Source: Archaeoglobus sp. JdFR-24 (GTDB taxonomy: Archaea > Halobacteriota > Archaeoglobi > Archaeoglobales > Archaeoglobaceae). From it: a stretch of 64,000 nucleotides of DNA. A program made the position numbers and the translations under genes. Of the stretch, positions 8,011-16,473 are shown in pieces. The stretch covers positions 1-64,000 of the forward strand of contig MTML01000011.1 in assembly GCA_002011215.1 (NCBI GenBank). The letters are read 5' to 3'. Below the pieces are notes generated by a model. That model searched no databases. It saw only the letters and a program-made list of their open reading frames with translations, and had not been told where the DNA came from. The number at the start of each line of letters is the position of its first letter. The first letter of the stretch is position 1.

Positions 8011-8100
8011 CGGACCCGGCGGGATTTGAACCCGCGATCCCCGGCTTTCTCCGTTACACCTTAGAAGGCCGGTGCTTTATCCATGCTAAGCCACGGGCCC
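8011..8100 (-). tRNA. tRNA-Arg (UCU) with a 15-base intron
   Basis: On the minus strand the cloverleaf is complete: acceptor GGGCCCG with CGGGTCC (one G-U pair), D stem GCTT/AAGC, anticodon stem CCGGC/GCCGG with loop CTTCTAA giving anticodon UCU, and T arm GCGGG-TTCAAAT-CCCGC. A 15-base insertion (plus-strand 8047-8061) lies after position 37, the usual archaeal intron site. The terminal CCA is not encoded. The 3' end of the gene points at the accessory island, the orientation expected if the island entered at the tRNA, though I found no second copy of the tRNA end. Confidence 0.9.
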
Positions 8101-8331
8101 ATGAAGGTTGGTTCGTGTTTGCGTTGCATCTGCCCTACTGCATGTCCTACTGAAGTATGCTCAGGCTCTCAATTTAAAAGTTTCCATGGGTCAAATCCAC
8201 AATCAATAATTTAAATTCAAATCAAATCAATTCAAATATCCGGTCTGTTTGTTGCCTATTTGCTTTTGCTACCTCAATACTGCACACCAACGCATACACA
8301 CCAATACATTAAAAAAGAATCATGAATCAAC

Positions 8332-8754
8332 TCACTCTTTGCTCTTCAACCTCTCCATACATCTCCTCAACTCGGCCTCAACCTTCTCGAGATCCTCTAC
8401 ACCATCAAAATACAGCTTTTTCAGAGACAGAAAAGATGAATCCCTGAGCTTCAACTTTATAACCATCTTTTCTCTGTCCACAACAATATCTTCCACATCA
8501 GAAATCTCAGTTCTTCGAGAGGCTGAATAAACTACATCATCCTCAATATAATAGTATCTGGGCTTCCTCAGCATCAAAAAAGTAAAAAAGATTACAGCAA
8601 GAGAGAACGTCGCTGCAGAGAAGGTAAACCTCGAGAAATCATTCTGAAACCTTATTGCTGCTATTAAATTCCCCACTATAAGAAAAACTACTCCCAGAAT
8701 TAACCACAGTCTCCTTGCTTCAGGATTTTTTACCGGTTGATACGTCCATATCAT
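8332..8754 (-). CDS. Two-helix membrane protein, possible PH-like cytosolic domain
   Basis: 140 residues. Two hydrophobic helices (about 16-36, LWLILGVVFLIVGNLIAAI, and 46-63, FSAATFSLAVIFFTFLML) are followed by a soluble tail: RYYYIEDDVVYSASRRTEIS, then an IVVDREKMVIKLKL strand pair and a charged helix. Two helices followed by this kind of beta-rich tail recall bacterial PH-domain membrane proteins, but I cannot make a firm match. It is transcribed away from the tRNA and towards the island. Function unknown. Confidence 0.6.
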   Translation of the reverse strand: MIWTYQPVKNPEARRLWLILGVVFLIVGNLIAAIRFQNDFSRFTFSAATFSLAVIFFTFLMLRKPRYYYIEDDVVYSASRRTEISDVEDIVVDREKMVIKLKLRDSSFLSLKKLYFDGVEDLEKVEAELRRCMERLKSKE

Positions 8755-8789
8755 ACTTCCAACTCCTTTCTTCCCGCTTCTTTTACAGA

Positions 8790-8819
8790 TATCTGCTCAT
8801 CAAGTATCTGCACATCAAG
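8790..8819. repeat. 15-base tandem duplication across the ahcY stop codon
   Basis: TATCTGCTCATCAAG at 8790-8804 is followed directly by TATCTGCACATCAAG at 8805-8819, one mismatch. The ahcY stop (minus strand, 8815-8817) lies inside the second unit. Confidence 0.7.
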
Positions 8820-10080
8820 TGCCCTGTCTCCAGTCGGAAAGATACCTCTTCTGAACTTCAGAAAGTTTATCGATTTTAACTCCCATGGTTTCCAGCTTCA
8901 GTCTTGCAACCATCCTGTCAAGCTCCTCCGGAAGCCTGTAAACTTTATTCTCCAGCTTATCATGATTTTCAACGATATATCTGACCGAGAGAGCCTGATC
9001 CGAGAAGCTCATGTCCATGACCTCAATCGGGTGTCCATCTCCTGCAACAAGGTTGACAAGCCTTCCTTCTGCGAGAAGATACAGCTTTTTGTTTCCCAGA
9101 TCATATTCCATTATATTCTCCCTGAGCTTTTTCCACGAGATGCTCATGCTCTCAAGCTCGGGTATGTTTATTTCAACGTTAAAATGCCCGGAATTTGCCA
9201 TGATTGCTCCATCTTTCATCAGCTTAAAATGCTCCGATGAAATTATATCCCTGTCTCCAGTTGCGGTGACAAAAATATCACCAACCTTAGCGGCTTCCAT
9301 CATGGGCATAACTTCGTAACCATCCATGACAGCCTCGAGTGCTCTCACCTCATCCACTTCAGTAACAATAACCTTCGCACCGAGACCTCTCGCCCTCATC
9401 GCGATTCCTCTACCACACCACCCGTACCCGGCTACAACAACAGTCTTGCCCGCGATAAGAATGTTCGTTGTCCTCAATATCCCATCCCATGTGGATTGCC
9501 CGGTTCCATACCTGTTGTCGAAGAGGTATTTTGTAAGGGCATCATTTACATCGATTACAGGAAAGCGCAACACCCCCTCCTTCTCCATCGCCCTTAACCT
9601 GATTATCCCGGTTGTTGTTTCCTCACTCGCCCCGAAAATCTTTTCAGCAAGCTCCTTTCTCTCTCCATGGAGAAGAAAAATAAGATCGGCTCCATCATCC
9701 ACTATAACGTCCGGTTTAAAGTCAAGAACCTTATTAAGAGCATCATAATACTCTTTCTCACTCATCCCCCTCTTAGCATAACATCTGATTCCCATATCTC
9801 TCAGAGCCTCTGCAACATCATCCTGAGAACTCAGGGGATTGCAGCCAGTAATAGCAATTTCAGCACCACCGGAAATCAGAGTTTTTACGAGGACTGCAGT
9901 TTTGGCTTCCACATGAAGAGCCATTCCCACTTTAAATCCCTCTAAGGGCTTCTCCTCACTAAATTTCTGCCGGATCTTCTCTATAACCTTCATATGCTTT
10001 TCGGCCCAGAGGATTTTTCTGTATCCTGAATTGATCTGATCTGATCTTTCCTTTACCGATTCCGTTACATCTGAACTCAT
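8815..10080 (-). CDS. ahcY: S-adenosylhomocysteine hydrolase
   Basis: 421 residues, the length of archaeal and thermophilic forms that lack an insertion found in eukaryotes. The enzyme splits S-adenosylhomocysteine to adenosine and homocysteine with bound NAD and thereby relieves inhibition of methyltransferases. Visible landmarks are [18 protein letters not shown] with the substrate region near 50-70, [14 protein letters not shown], the substrate loop [11 protein letters not shown], the dinucleotide-binding [20 protein letters not shown] near 215, and NSGHFNVEI, with [12 protein letters not shown] near the end. Archaeal relatives may prefer S-inosylhomocysteine, which I cannot tell from sequence. 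It is transcribed alone. Confidence 0.93.
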   Translation of the reverse strand: MSSDVTESVKERSDQINSGYRKILWAEKHMKVIEKIRQKFSEEKPLEGFKVGMALHVEAKTAVLVKTLISGGAEIAITGCNPLSSQDDVAEALRDMGIRCYAKRGMSEKEYYDALNKVLDFKPDVIVDDGADLIFLLHGERKELAEKIFGASEETTTGIIRLRAMEKEGVLRFPVIDVNDALTKYLFDNRYGTGQSTWDGILRTTNILIAGKTVVVAGYGWCGRGIAMRARGLGAKVIVTEVDEVRALEAVMDGYEVMPMMEAAKVGDIFVTATGDRDIISSEHFKLMKDGAIMANSGHFNVEINIPELESMSISWKKLRENIMEYDLGNKKLYLLAEGRLVNLVAGDGHPIEVMDMSFSDQALSVRYIVENHDKLENKVYRLPEELDRMVARLKLETMGVKIDKLSEVQKRYLSDWRQGT

Positions 10081-10183
10081 AAACAGTCCACCATTTTTAT
10101 TTTACAACTCGAACTGGTCCCATAACCATTCGTATACAATATATAAATAATGCCACTTAAATCACGCTACTTGCTGCTCTGTG

Positions 10184-10233
10184 CTCTCAATATATATACT
10201 CCCTTAATCTCTCAATATATATACTCCCTTAAT
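10184..10233. repeat. 25-base perfect tandem duplication upstream of a nitroreductase
   Basis: A unit beginning CTCTCAATATATATACTCCC occupies 10184-10208 and is repeated exactly at 10209-10233. Each copy contains an AT-rich TATATATA core that could act as a TATA element, so the duplication may have doubled a promoter. It lies in the 387-base spacer between ahcY and the nitroreductase, which otherwise holds no gene. Confidence 0.75.
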
Positions 10234-10367
10234 ATTACTCCCACTACAGGAGCAGGAGATTTAAAACTTGTTATCAGACAAGTGCTCCAACAACAGAAAT
10301 ACAACAAATATCAAATATCATTTGAATTTCACCTGTAAAATTCAATGAAGATTGTGTTCAATACAGA

Positions 10368-10428
10368 TTGTGATTCACCAGAAATACAGGTTGTGATTCA
10401 CCAGAAATACAGGTTGTGATTCACCAGA
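10368..10428. repeat. 23-base tandem repeat, about 2.7 copies
   Basis: TTGTGATTCACCAGAAATAC plus AGG at 10368-10390 repeats exactly at 10391-10413, and a third truncated copy (TTGTGATTCACCAGA) ends near 10428. There are no spacers, so this is not a CRISPR array. It sits 40-100 bases before the nitroreductase start and may be transcribed as leader. Confidence 0.75.
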
Positions 10429-10467
10429 GAAACAAATCACTATTTTTTTATTGAATGGTGACAGCAC

Positions 10468-11037
10468 ATGAATATGAATTCCGAATTTGATTCTGAACAT
10501 AACCCCCGGGAGAAAATGAAGAACTGTCTCAGGATTATTTTTGACAGAGTTTCAATCAGAAGATTTCTGGATAGAGATATTCCAGAGGATGCGCTCATTG
10601 AGGTACTAAAAGCAGGTAACGCTGCTCCTTCAGCAGGAAACTTGCAGGCGAGAGATTTTATCGTTGTCAGAGATACGAGGACAAAAAAGCAAATCGCTCA
10701 TGCAGCACTGAACCAGATGTTTATAGCCGATGCTCCAGCAGTAATAGTTGTCTGCGCAAACTATCCAAGAAGCATGAGAGTTTATGGAGAGAGAGGAAGA
10801 TTGTACGCAGAACAGGATGCTACAGCAGCAGTTGAGAACATTCTAATCGCTGCTACAGCTCTTGGACTCGGCTGTGTCTGGGTTGGAGCTTTTTATGAGG
10901 ATAAAATTTCAGATTTGCTGAAAATACCAGATTATGCAAGGCCGATTGCCATTATACCGATCGGATATCCTGCAGAGATACCCGAAAAAAGGCGCAGATA
11001 CCCTATCGAGGAGCTGATCCACAGAGAGAAATGGTAA
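10468..11037 (+). CDS. Nitroreductase-family flavoprotein
   Basis: 189 residues. [20 protein letters not shown] and [16 protein letters not shown] (about 30-70) are the FMN-phosphate binding opening of the nitroreductase fold, and [10 protein letters not shown] with [19 protein letters not shown] near the end completes it. These small dimeric FMN enzymes use NAD(P)H or F420H2 to reduce varied acceptors; the substrate here cannot be told. A GGTGAC ribosome site precedes ATG 10468. The upstream spacer has two tandem-repeat blocks. Confidence 0.88.
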   Translation: MNMNSEFDSEHNPREKMKNCLRIIFDRVSIRRFLDRDIPEDALIEVLKAGNAAPSAGNLQARDFIVVRDTRTKKQIAHAALNQMFIADAPAVIVVCANYPRSMRVYGERGRLYAEQDATAAVENILIAATALGLGCVWVGAFYEDKISDLLKIPDYARPIAIIPIGYPAEIPEKRRRYPIEELIHREKW

Positions 11038-11228
11038 AGTCCAGAAACGATAAGATCTACACGATCAAAATAAAAATTAAGCAGTATTTATCGTAAAAAA
11101 ACCGAAACTGGAAAAATGAATAAAACGGCCACAAGAAATTGCCATATGATTGTCAAGCAGGTGAAATAACTAACCCTACAGCATTTTTACCAGAACTAAA
11201 ATAAACTTCAAAAATCAAGAGATACGAG

Positions 11229-12014
11229 ATGGCGGAGAAGGTTATAACACTGCTCACCGATTTTGGAGACTTTTATCCGGCACTGATGAAGGGCCAGATA
11301 TTTAAAATAAATCCTTCAGTAAACATAATCGATATAACCCACTCTGTCGAGCCTCAAAATGTTTATCAGGGTGCTTTCCTTCTCCTGAACGCCTACAGAT
11401 TTTTCCGGAGAGCTGCTCACGTTGCGGTTGTTGATCCTGAGGTGGGGAGTGAAAGACTGGCTCTTGCGATAAAAACAAAAAATTACTGGTTTATTGGCCC
11501 GGATAACGGCATACTGTATCCCTCAGCTACATCAGATGGGATCAAGAAGATATACGTCATTGACGAGAGAATCAGGAAATATTCAGATGATTTTTCAAAA
11601 ACATTTCATGGAAGAGATCTTTTTGCACCTGCAGCAGCACTCATATCAAGATTTGGATGCAGAAAAATTGAGGATATTGCTGAGCCGTTCGAGGATTTTG
11701 ACAGGATCAAAAAGCTGGATCTTTTCGAATGTGAGATCAGAGATAACAACATTAAATGCAGAATAGTTTTTATTGATAGATTTGGAAATGCTATCACAAA
11801 CATCAGAAGTGAGATAATTCATTCAATAGGTGCCAGAACTTTTTACATTGGCGAAACAGAGTTCCCGTTGATGGAAAAATATTCAGATGTGAGGTCTGGA
11901 GAGACAATTTCTCTGATTGGGAGCTTCAAAACACTTGAGTTCAGCATAAGAGAGGGAAATGCTTCTGAGACTTTCAATTTAAGGTCTGGAGAGATCACTG
12001 TCGGATTTGAATGA
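11229..12014 (+). CDS. S-adenosylmethionine hydrolase (DUF62 family)
   Basis: 261 residues with the two-domain layout of the DUF62/SAM hydroxide adenosyltransferase family, relatives of fluorinase and chlorinase. Motifs: LLTDFGDFYPALMKGQI at the N terminus, DITHSVEPQNVYQGAFLL, VAVVDPEVGSERLALAI, FIGPDNGIL, and RIVFIDRFGNAITNI at the C-terminal domain. Most archaeal members hydrolyse SAM to adenosine and methionine with water as the attacking group; no halogenase-specific insertion is evident. The nearby ahcY also belongs to SAM turnover, though it is not in the same operon. Confidence 0.88.
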   Translation: MAEKVITLLTDFGDFYPALMKGQIFKINPSVNIIDITHSVEPQNVYQGAFLLLNAYRFFRRAAHVAVVDPEVGSERLALAIKTKNYWFIGPDNGILYPSATSDGIKKIYVIDERIRKYSDDFSKTFHGRDLFAPAAALISRFGCRKIEDIAEPFEDFDRIKKLDLFECEIRDNNIKCRIVFIDRFGNAITNIRSEIIHSIGARTFYIGETEFPLMEKYSDVRSGETISLIGSFKTLEFSIREGNASETFNLRSGEITVGFE

Positions 12015-12162
12015 CATGATGCTGGATTGGGGGAAAATCAAGCTGGATTGGAGACAGATCAAATATGTGCGTGAAGGAATAAAATAAAAATAAAATAAGA
12101 AGACCAACCGATATAAGAAGAGTGGTAAACAGTGTGAATGGTTTCCGTAAGGATGTGATAGT

Positions 12163-12570
12163 ATGATGTCTGAGAAGGCACTTGCAAAAATGATCGAGGC
12201 AATGAACAAACACGCTCCTGAGAGGAAGAGAAGTCTTGAAGAGATGCTGAAAGAAGATGATCCTTCCATAAAGGCGAAGGACGGAAATGAATACATGATT
12301 GAAAAAAAAGAACTCGAGTTCATAGCAAAGTATGTTGATGAGCTGGATTGGGGGAAGTTCAGCATACCTGTACTACTTGAAATGAACGATCTAAGTGGAG
12401 AAACTGTTGTTTACATAAGGGATAAACTCCACCAGGAATTTCTTAAAAGAGCTTTTGGATTTGACAGATTTGTCGGTGGAATCATGATGATATATCTCTA
12501 CGAAATGAGGGAGGTCAGAAGAAAGCTGAGGACTGCCTCACAAGTTATTTTCAGAGTCAGTCTGAGATAA
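12163..12570 (+). CDS. DUF61 (UPF0216) conserved archaeal protein
   Basis: 135 residues. The central SIKAKDGNEYMIEKKELEF and the end YLYEMREVRRKLRTASQVIF are typical of UPF0216, an uncharacterised family present in most Euryarchaeota. No catalytic motif is evident. Start is ATG 12163 (or ATG 12166) after a GTGATAG site. Its upstream spacer contains GATGCTGGATTGGGGGAA near 12018, almost a copy of bases inside this gene near 12342, which may be a trace of a duplication. Confidence 0.78.
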   Translation: MMSEKALAKMIEAMNKHAPERKRSLEEMLKEDDPSIKAKDGNEYMIEKKELEFIAKYVDELDWGKFSIPVLLEMNDLSGETVVYIRDKLHQEFLKRAFGFDRFVGGIMMIYLYEMREVRRKLRTASQVIFRVSLR

Positions 12571-12621
12571 TAGAGCTGTATGAGTAATTGAAATTCAAAA
12601 TTGAGATAAGATAAATGGGGG

Positions 12622-13413
12622 ATGGAAATGAATTGTGATGAGGTGAAATTTGAAAACATTCTTTATGAGAGGGAGGGTAGCATAGGATTTATCACACTCA
12701 ACAGACCTGAAAAAAGGAATGCTCTCTCGATGTCCCTTCTGGATGAGCTGGAAAAATTGCTGGAAGATATAAAGCAAAAAAGAGATGTTAAAGTTGTAAT
12801 ATTAAAGGGATCCGGAAAGATATTCTCTTCCGGTCATGATCTCAAGGAGGTGCTTGCTCAGCCACTTGAGGTTGAAAAGCTATTCAGGAAATGCTACAGA
12901 GTTATGCACGCAATACGCAATCTGCCTCAAACAGCCATAGCCCAGGTACATGGTATTGCTGCTGCTGCAGGCTGCCAGTTAGTTGCAGCATGCGATCTTG
13001 CGGTTGCCGAGGAGAATACTTTGTTTGCACTTCCAGGAGTTAAAATAGGACTTTTTTGCAGCACCCCGGTTGTTTTTGTTAGCAGAGTGATAGGAAGGAA
13101 AAGAGCTTATGAGATGGGCATTACAGGCGAGTTTATCACTGCTCAGCAGGCGCTTGAATGGGGATTGGTGAATAGGATTGTCCCGGCTGATGAGCTGGAG
13201 AGGGCAACCAGGGAACTTGCTGGTAAAATAACTAAATACAGCCTCACTGCTCTGGAATCCGGTAAAAGAATGTTCTACAGACAAATAAACATGGAGGACT
13301 TTGAGGCTCTTGATTACGCAACAGAGGTGATCTCCCTATACAGTTCATCAGAAGATGCTCAGGAAGGAATAAGAGCTTTTCTGGAGAAAAGAGAACCAAA
13401 ATGGAAGAACTAA
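12622..13413 (+). CDS. Enoyl-CoA hydratase/isomerase family protein
   Basis: 263 residues of the crotonase fold. The oxyanion-hole segments are FSSGHDLKEVL (about 69-79) and HGIAAAAGCQLVAACDLAVA (about 113-132), followed by LPGVKIGLFCSTP and LVNRIVPADEL. The GHDLKE and FCSTP signatures resemble the ECHDC3-like subgroup rather than classical short-chain hydratases, and the glutamate pair used for water addition is not obvious, so the exact reaction is open. Likely role: beta-oxidation or a related CoA thioester step. ATG 12622 and ATG 12628 are both near a GGGGGA site. Confidence 0.85.
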   Translation: MEMNCDEVKFENILYEREGSIGFITLNRPEKRNALSMSLLDELEKLLEDIKQKRDVKVVILKGSGKIFSSGHDLKEVLAQPLEVEKLFRKCYRVMHAIRNLPQTAIAQVHGIAAAAGCQLVAACDLAVAEENTLFALPGVKIGLFCSTPVVFVSRVIGRKRAYEMGITGEFITAQQALEWGLVNRIVPADELERATRELAGKITKYSLTALESGKRMFYRQINMEDFEALDYATEVISLYSSSEDAQEGIRAFLEKREPKWKN

Positions 13414-13528
13414 AATTTTTTATTCTTTTATCCACCACTCCCCAACCTTCATTCTATAACCTCCACTCTCCAACACCTGACATCTGACCTTCCCTAAAAT
13501 TTTAATATGTTCATAACCAATTAAGAAT

Positions 13529-13699
13529 ATGGATGACAGGCTTGAAAATCTCTACTGTGCCAGATGTGGTTCTGAGTTTGATATAATTGTGAAAAGAACT
13601 ACAGGCTATTCCGGAACACTGCATATTCCGAATCTTTTCTGCCCCTTTTGCGGAGGAAGAAGGTTAACCAAGAAGCAAGGAGTGTTTTTCAGAATATGA
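13529..13699 (+). CDS. Small zinc-ribbon protein coupled to a MidA-like methyltransferase
   Basis: 56 residues with two knuckles, YCARCGSEFD near 9-16 and FCPFCGGRRL near 36-45, which together should bind one zinc. The gene ends ATATGA where its TGA (13697-13699) overlaps the ATG of the next gene (13696), a classical translational-coupling overlap. A TATA-like TTTAATAT lies about 28 bases before ATG 13529. It may be a partner or specificity factor for the methyltransferase. I know no named family. Confidence 0.75.
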   Translation: MDDRLENLYCARCGSEFDIIVKRTTGYSGTLHIPNLFCPFCGGRRLTKKQGVFFRI

Positions 13700-14775
13700 G
13701 TGTGAAAGATCGTTTAATTAAAATAATAGAGAGAGAGGGTCCTATTCTGTTTAGAGATTATATGGAGATCTGTCTGTTCTCTGAAGATGGATATTATTCA
13801 AAATATTCGGCTGATATTAAATACTCAAGCAACTTTCTTGATTTCTTTGCAAAGGCATTCGTTATCTCTGTTGAAGAGATGCTCAGATATTGTGATGCCA
13901 GCAACATTTACGATTTCGGGATTACCGATGCAGGTTTTATAAGAAGGGTTCTGAAGTTCTTTCCATCTAAGATAAACTATTTTCTGGTTGAAAGTGATCT
14001 TCTTAGATATCGCAGGGGAGAATTTCCCAAAGAAGTCAATTTTATCAGAGATCATGAACTGGGAAGCGACTTAAATGGCGTTATGATTTCCAACAAGATC
14101 GTTGACAGCATGCCCTTCCACCTCATAGTTTACCAGGATGGTTTCAAGGAAGTTTATGTTGATTATCGGGATGGAAAGTTCAAAGAGGTTCTGATTGATT
14201 TGAAAAATCCAGAAATAGAGAAATACCTTGAAAATCTGAATATGGAGATTACAAACGGTCAGAGGCTTGAGGTCTGTCTTGAGGCTTTAAAGTTTATTCA
14301 GTTCATGGGCGATAAGCTGTCAAATGGATTTGTTATAACCTCAGGATATCTCTCCACTCCTGAGGAACTATATACAAGAGATAAGTTTAGCGGGACTTTA
14401 ACCTGTTACAAGTACAACTTCCATACCCATAACCCTTTTCTGGTCCCAGGAGAGATGGACATAAAAGCATCTGTCGATGTTCTAAAAATACTCGAGTATG
14501 GAGAGAGCTCAGGTTTGAGGCTGACCGGCCTGACCAACCACCTGCACCTGATGAAAAGTGTTTTTGGTGTTATAGATGAGTTCATAGATGACATTGAGAA
14601 AATTTCGGGTGCAAAATACAGAGATTCAAAGCTCGGAAGTGTGAAGATACTTATCCAGCATAAAGGAGTCAGAAACCCAGTTCTAAAGTGTCTCAAAATA
14701 GTTCCTGATTTCAGTTTCTGGGAAAAATACAACTATCCATATATGAGGGAGGCTGAGGTGCTCCCCGAAGGGTAA
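13696..14775 (+). CDS. MidA/NDUFAF7-like SAM-dependent methyltransferase
   Basis: 359 residues. The opening IIEREGPILFRDYMEICLFS with DGYYSK is the family's signature; the SAM-binding fold follows (IYDFGITDAGFIRRVLKF, FLVESDLLRYRRGEFP, MISNKIVDSMPFHLI), where E and N take the usual ENKIVDS place. Mitochondrial NDUFAF7 methylates an arginine of a complex I subunit; archaeal targets are unknown. The glycine-rich SAM loop is less canonical than usual (DFGITDAG). ATG 13696 is chosen because it overlaps the zinc-ribbon stop; a TTG at 13648 is in frame but lies inside the zinc-ribbon gene. Confidence 0.72.
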   Translation: MSVKDRLIKIIEREGPILFRDYMEICLFSEDGYYSKYSADIKYSSNFLDFFAKAFVISVEEMLRYCDASNIYDFGITDAGFIRRVLKFFPSKINYFLVESDLLRYRRGEFPKEVNFIRDHELGSDLNGVMISNKIVDSMPFHLIVYQDGFKEVYVDYRDGKFKEVLIDLKNPEIEKYLENLNMEITNGQRLEVCLEALKFIQFMGDKLSNGFVITSGYLSTPEELYTRDKFSGTLTCYKYNFHTHNPFLVPGEMDIKASVDVLKILEYGESSGLRLTGLTNHLHLMKSVFGVIDEFIDDIEKISGAKYRDSKLGSVKILIQHKGVRNPVLKCLKIVPDFSFWEKYNYPYMREAEVLPEG

Positions 14776-14803
14776 AAGAGTAATACTGTAAAGAAGTCAG
14801 GAT

Positions 14804-14829
14804 CTAATCATAACTTCTAATCATAACTT
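14804..14829. repeat. 13-base tandem duplication across the nadM stop codon
   Basis: CTAATCATAACTT at 14804-14816 is repeated exactly at 14817-14829. The nadM stop (minus strand, 14817-14819) lies in the second unit, so the first unit repeats the end of the gene. Confidence 0.7.
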
Positions 14830-15338
14830 CCAGCATTCTTAATTCTAATCTCTCCATCTATTGATTTTATTATTTTTACCACTGCTTCTGGCACAAGATG
14901 TGCCCACTCTTCACCCCTGAGGATTCTTTCCCGTATATTTCTTCCCCTGTAAAGATCCCTATTAAAGGTAGGTGGCTTCAGAACTTTGATTCCTGCATCC
15001 CTGAAAACCTGAGCTATAACAGGGTTTCTCGTTATTATGGTGTCCACTTCCGGAACGAGTTTTGTAACATAATATGCATTACCAACATAAATGCTCATCG
15101 TTGGAATGGTGGCCGTTATAATTTTTGATAACGGTATGCCTTCGCTTTTCAGCGCCTCCCTTATCATCCATATTCTTTCCCCTGCAGTAAATGGATTTTT
15201 GAAGGTATGACTTTCGTCTGCCATCCCTATAAGCAGGACAAGTTCATCAAAATCAAAACTTTCAAGAACCCATTTTATGACCTCAAGGTGCCCTTTATGA
15301 AAGGGTTGAAAACGTCCGAAAACAAGAGCTCTCCTCAT
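14817..15338 (-). CDS. nadM: Nicotinamide-nucleotide adenylyltransferase (archaeal NadM)
   Basis: 173 residues, the usual length. It joins NMN or nicotinate mononucleotide with ATP to form NAD(+) or its deamido form. GRFQPFHKGHLEVIKWVL carries the nucleotidyltransferase HxGH motif at about 16-19; IGMADESHTFKNPFTAGER follows, and RNIRERILRGEEW holds the ATP-phosphate loop. ATG 15338 has GGTGG upstream. It is 11 bases after the end of the Orc1/Cdc6 gene, so the two are probably co-transcribed. Confidence 0.93.
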   Translation of the reverse strand: MRRALVFGRFQPFHKGHLEVIKWVLESFDFDELVLLIGMADESHTFKNPFTAGERIWMIREALKSEGIPLSKIITATIPTMSIYVGNAYYVTKLVPEVDTIITRNPVIAQVFRDAGIKVLKPPTFNRDLYRGRNIRERILRGEEWAHLVPEAVVKIIKSIDGEIRIKNAGSYD

Positions 15339-15349
15339 TCCACCACCCT

Positions 15350-16459
15350 CTAACCGAATTCATTGAGGGCCTGTTCAATCAACCCGGGCTCAAACCTCTT
15401 TACCACAACCCTTGTTCTTCCTCTATCGAGAGTTTGAAATACCAGATCCACCAGGCGAATGTTCTCGAGTTTTGAGAGTATATTGTAAAATTTCGTGTAT
15501 CCAATCTCATAACTGCTCCTAAACTTTCTGTAAAGTTCACCTGACGTGATGTTTTCAGAGGAGTATATCAATTTAAGCAGTGCTTTTTCAGTTTCATCGA
15601 GCATAGTGATGTACTTCTTCAAAAATACCTTTCTGCTACCCTCAAAAGCCTTTAAAACATCTTCAATCTCAATTTTCTTCGAGGCTCTTCTCTCAGCCTC
15701 AATACCAGCCATTTTCAGGGAATAGATTCCTGTTCTCAGGTCTCCGACTTGATACGTGAGCTCGGCAACCCTTTCAATAACATCTTCATCAATCACACCA
15801 GGATAAAAACCTGCTGAACACCTATGCCTCAGAATCTCATGAATCTCTTCAACACCATAAAGGGGGAAGTAAATCTCATCCGGATGAAATATCGATCCGA
15901 CCCTCTCATCAAGTTTTGCGGTCAGCTTGAGGTCTGTTGCGATTGCAATTATCCCAGTTCTTGCTCCCTCAACCTCTTCATGTGCCTTCAGAATTGCATA
16001 AATTACCTCATTCATCAACTTGTCATCAAGTAAAAGGTTAATGTCGTCCAGAGCGGCAATCAAAACCTTTTCCTCTTTGCTTATCCGATTCATTATCGAA
16101 TAATAGATCTTTGGAAATGGCACCCCATATGAGGGTAGAGAGTATCCGATGACTTTTTCAAATATTTTTGCAAATATTGCCTGTTTTGAGGTCATAAGCT
16201 GACAGTTAACATAAACTGAAATTATATCTTCATAACTCCTTAAATCCTCCAGGACTACTTTTACCGCCGATGTTTTTCCAGTACCGGGTGGTCCGAGACA
16301 GAGCATGTTGATGGGCCTTGATTTTCTTAAAGCTGGTCTGAGATTGGACGTTATCCTCATAAGCTGGGATTCCCTGAAAAGGAGCTTTTCAGGAACGTAA
16401 TCCGGATCAAAAACTTCCGGATCTTTGAATAAAGTTTCATCCCATGCCAGGAATTTCAC
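15350..16459 (-). CDS. Orc1/Cdc6-family replication initiator
   Basis: About 369 residues. The AAA+ ATPase has Walker A LGPPGTGKTSAVK (about 58-64) and a Walker B-like VLIAALDDINLLL, then a sensor region ATDLKLTAKLDERV, and a C-terminal winged helix (ENITSGELYRKFRSSYEIGY) for origin binding. It marks origins and recruits MCM. The start is set at GTG 16459 because GGTGGTGGAT lies just before it; GTG codons at 16471, 16468 and 16465 are alternatives. Cdc6 genes often lie near an origin, but I see no convincing origin box here. Euryarchaea carry two or more paralogues; which one this is cannot be told. Confidence 0.88.
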   Translation of the reverse strand: MKFLAWDETLFKDPEVFDPDYVPEKLLFRESQLMRITSNLRPALRKSRPINMLCLGPPGTGKTSAVKVVLEDLRSYEDIISVYVNCQLMTSKQAIFAKIFEKVIGYSLPSYGVPFPKIYYSIMNRISKEEKVLIAALDDINLLLDDKLMNEVIYAILKAHEEVEGARTGIIAIATDLKLTAKLDERVGSIFHPDEIYFPLYGVEEIHEILRHRCSAGFYPGVIDEDVIERVAELTYQVGDLRTGIYSLKMAGIEAERRASKKIEIEDVLKAFEGSRKVFLKKYITMLDETEKALLKLIYSSENITSGELYRKFRSSYEIGYTKFYNILSKLENIRLVDLVFQTLDRGRTRVVVKRFEPGLIEQALNEFG

Positions 16460-16473
16460 ATCCACCACCACAA

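Noticed and set aside
10150..10338. 62-codon open frame upstream of the nitroreductase
   Set aside because: It runs through the 25-base tandem repeat and has AT-driven composition (many Tyr, Ile, Gln).
10368..10428. Possible CRISPR array
   Set aside because: Units are head to tail without spacers and only about 2.7 copies exist.
12018..12090. 23-codon frame with two LDW motifs before DUF61
   Set aside because: Too short; likely a trace of local duplication of the DUF61 gene.
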